Source of the DNA: VFMC01 sp031400715
GTDB lineage: Bacteria > Actinomycetota > Acidimicrobiia > Acidimicrobiales > Ilumatobacteraceae
Length of the DNA: 6,981 nucleotides
Direction: 5' to 3'
Assembly: GCA_031400715.1 (NCBI GenBank)
Contig: JANNQK010000092.1
Location: forward strand, 1-6,981
Shown piece after piece: positions 6,762 through 6,981 of this stretch. The number at the start of each line of letters is the position of its first letter. Within the stretch, counting starts at the first letter, position 1. Position numbers and translations under genes: made by a program. Under the pieces are notes generated by a model, which ran no database searches, had not been told where the DNA came from, and saw nothing but the letters and a program-made list of their open reading frames with translations.

Positions 6762-6767
6762 ACGATA
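6762..6767 (-). promoter_or_regulatory. Candidate -10 box of the M48 protease gene (leaderless)
   Basis: The minus-strand hexamer TATCGT fits TAnnnT and is followed by exactly 6 nt before ATG 6755, so transcription would start on the initiation codon. No recognisable -35 lies 16-18 bp upstream. It is also the main argument for ATG 6755 over GTG 6833. Confidence 0.5.
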
Positions 6768-6981
6768 CGAGCCGGAACCGACGTCGGCCGCCGGGGCGGA
6801 GGCGTCGCCTTCGATCGGGGGCGTTCGGGGCACCGTGTCGGTGACCGCCGAGAGCGGTTCTCCGCCACGCTTGGTGCGATCCGATCCCTCACAACCGTCA
6901 AGCTCTGGTCAAGGTCGACACGCGTGGTCGCAGGATCAAGAGTCGACCAAGACCCCTGGATGATCCGTGCATCGCCAGCTC
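6768..6981. other. Non-coding right flank
   Basis: Upstream of the M48 start no gene is supported on either strand. The short open frames here have no family resemblance. On the minus strand TTGAC occurs twice in close succession (about 6893-6913), resembling -35 elements, but no TAnnnT lies at the proper distance. The only other structure is the imperfect inverted repeat at 6907-6954. Confidence 0.5.
6907..6954. repeat. Imperfect 13-bp inverted repeat near the right edge
   Basis: Arms GGTCAAGGTCGAC (6907-6919) and GTCGACCAAGACC (6942-6954) are reverse complements at 11 of 13 positions and flank 22 nt. The inner GGTCGAC/GTCGACC part is perfect, but it contains the GTCGAC palindrome, which is common in such genomes, so chance is possible. 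It could be an operator for a gene beyond the edge or part of the M48 upstream region. Confidence 0.35.

Noticed and set aside
6756..6833. 26-residue N-terminal extension of the M48 protease from GTG 6833
   Set aside because: Pro/Ala/Gly-rich, with no -10 box or ribosome binding site before it, whereas ATG 6755 has a TATCGT box at the recurring 6-nt spacing. Not fully excluded.

Overview
The window reads as a piece of chromosome from a high-GC bacterium, most likely an actinobacterium and perhaps Acidimicrobiia/Ilumatobacter-like. The grounds are a strong G/C bias at third codon positions, the near absence of TTA, CTA and TCA codons, the style of the RhlE-type helicase, and several start codons placed directly behind a TAnnnT-type -10 box with no Shine-Dalgarno sequence. 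The placement is inferred from composition and protein style, not from a marker gene. I see no tRNA, rRNA, CRISPR array, insertion sequence, integrase or phage gene. This looks like ordinary core or metabolic chromosome, not an island.

Left part (1-4405, minus strand): a large fused indolepyruvate/2-oxoacid:ferredoxin oxidoreductase (1152 aa from the preferred start) is followed after 48 bp by a DEAD-box RNA helicase that runs off the left edge. The helicase has no visible promoter or ribosome binding site of its own, so read-through from the oxidoreductase gene is plausible.

Centre (4406-4512): a compact divergent intergenic region holds three exact copies of a 12-bp word (two direct, one inverted) and candidate promoters pointing both ways. 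To its right on the plus strand is ybaK, a trans-editing Cys-tRNA(Pro) deacylase (4513-4995).

Right part (4997-6755, minus strand): an alpha/beta hydrolase whose stop codon lies one base from the ybaK stop codon (convergent), and upstream of it an M48-family membrane zinc metalloprotease. The two are separated by 85 bp containing a GC-rich hairpin and a candidate promoter, so they may be separate transcripts. The last ~150 bp hold no gene, only an imperfect inverted repeat.

The genes do not form an evident single pathway. They are a metabolic oxidoreductase, RNA remodelling, tRNA proofreading, a hydrolase of unknown substrate and a membrane protease. The most notable points are regulatory: the triple repeat between the divergent genes, and a recurrent leaderless start architecture (-10 hexamer, 6-8 nt, start codon) at four of the five genes. 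I found no convincing new biological system.
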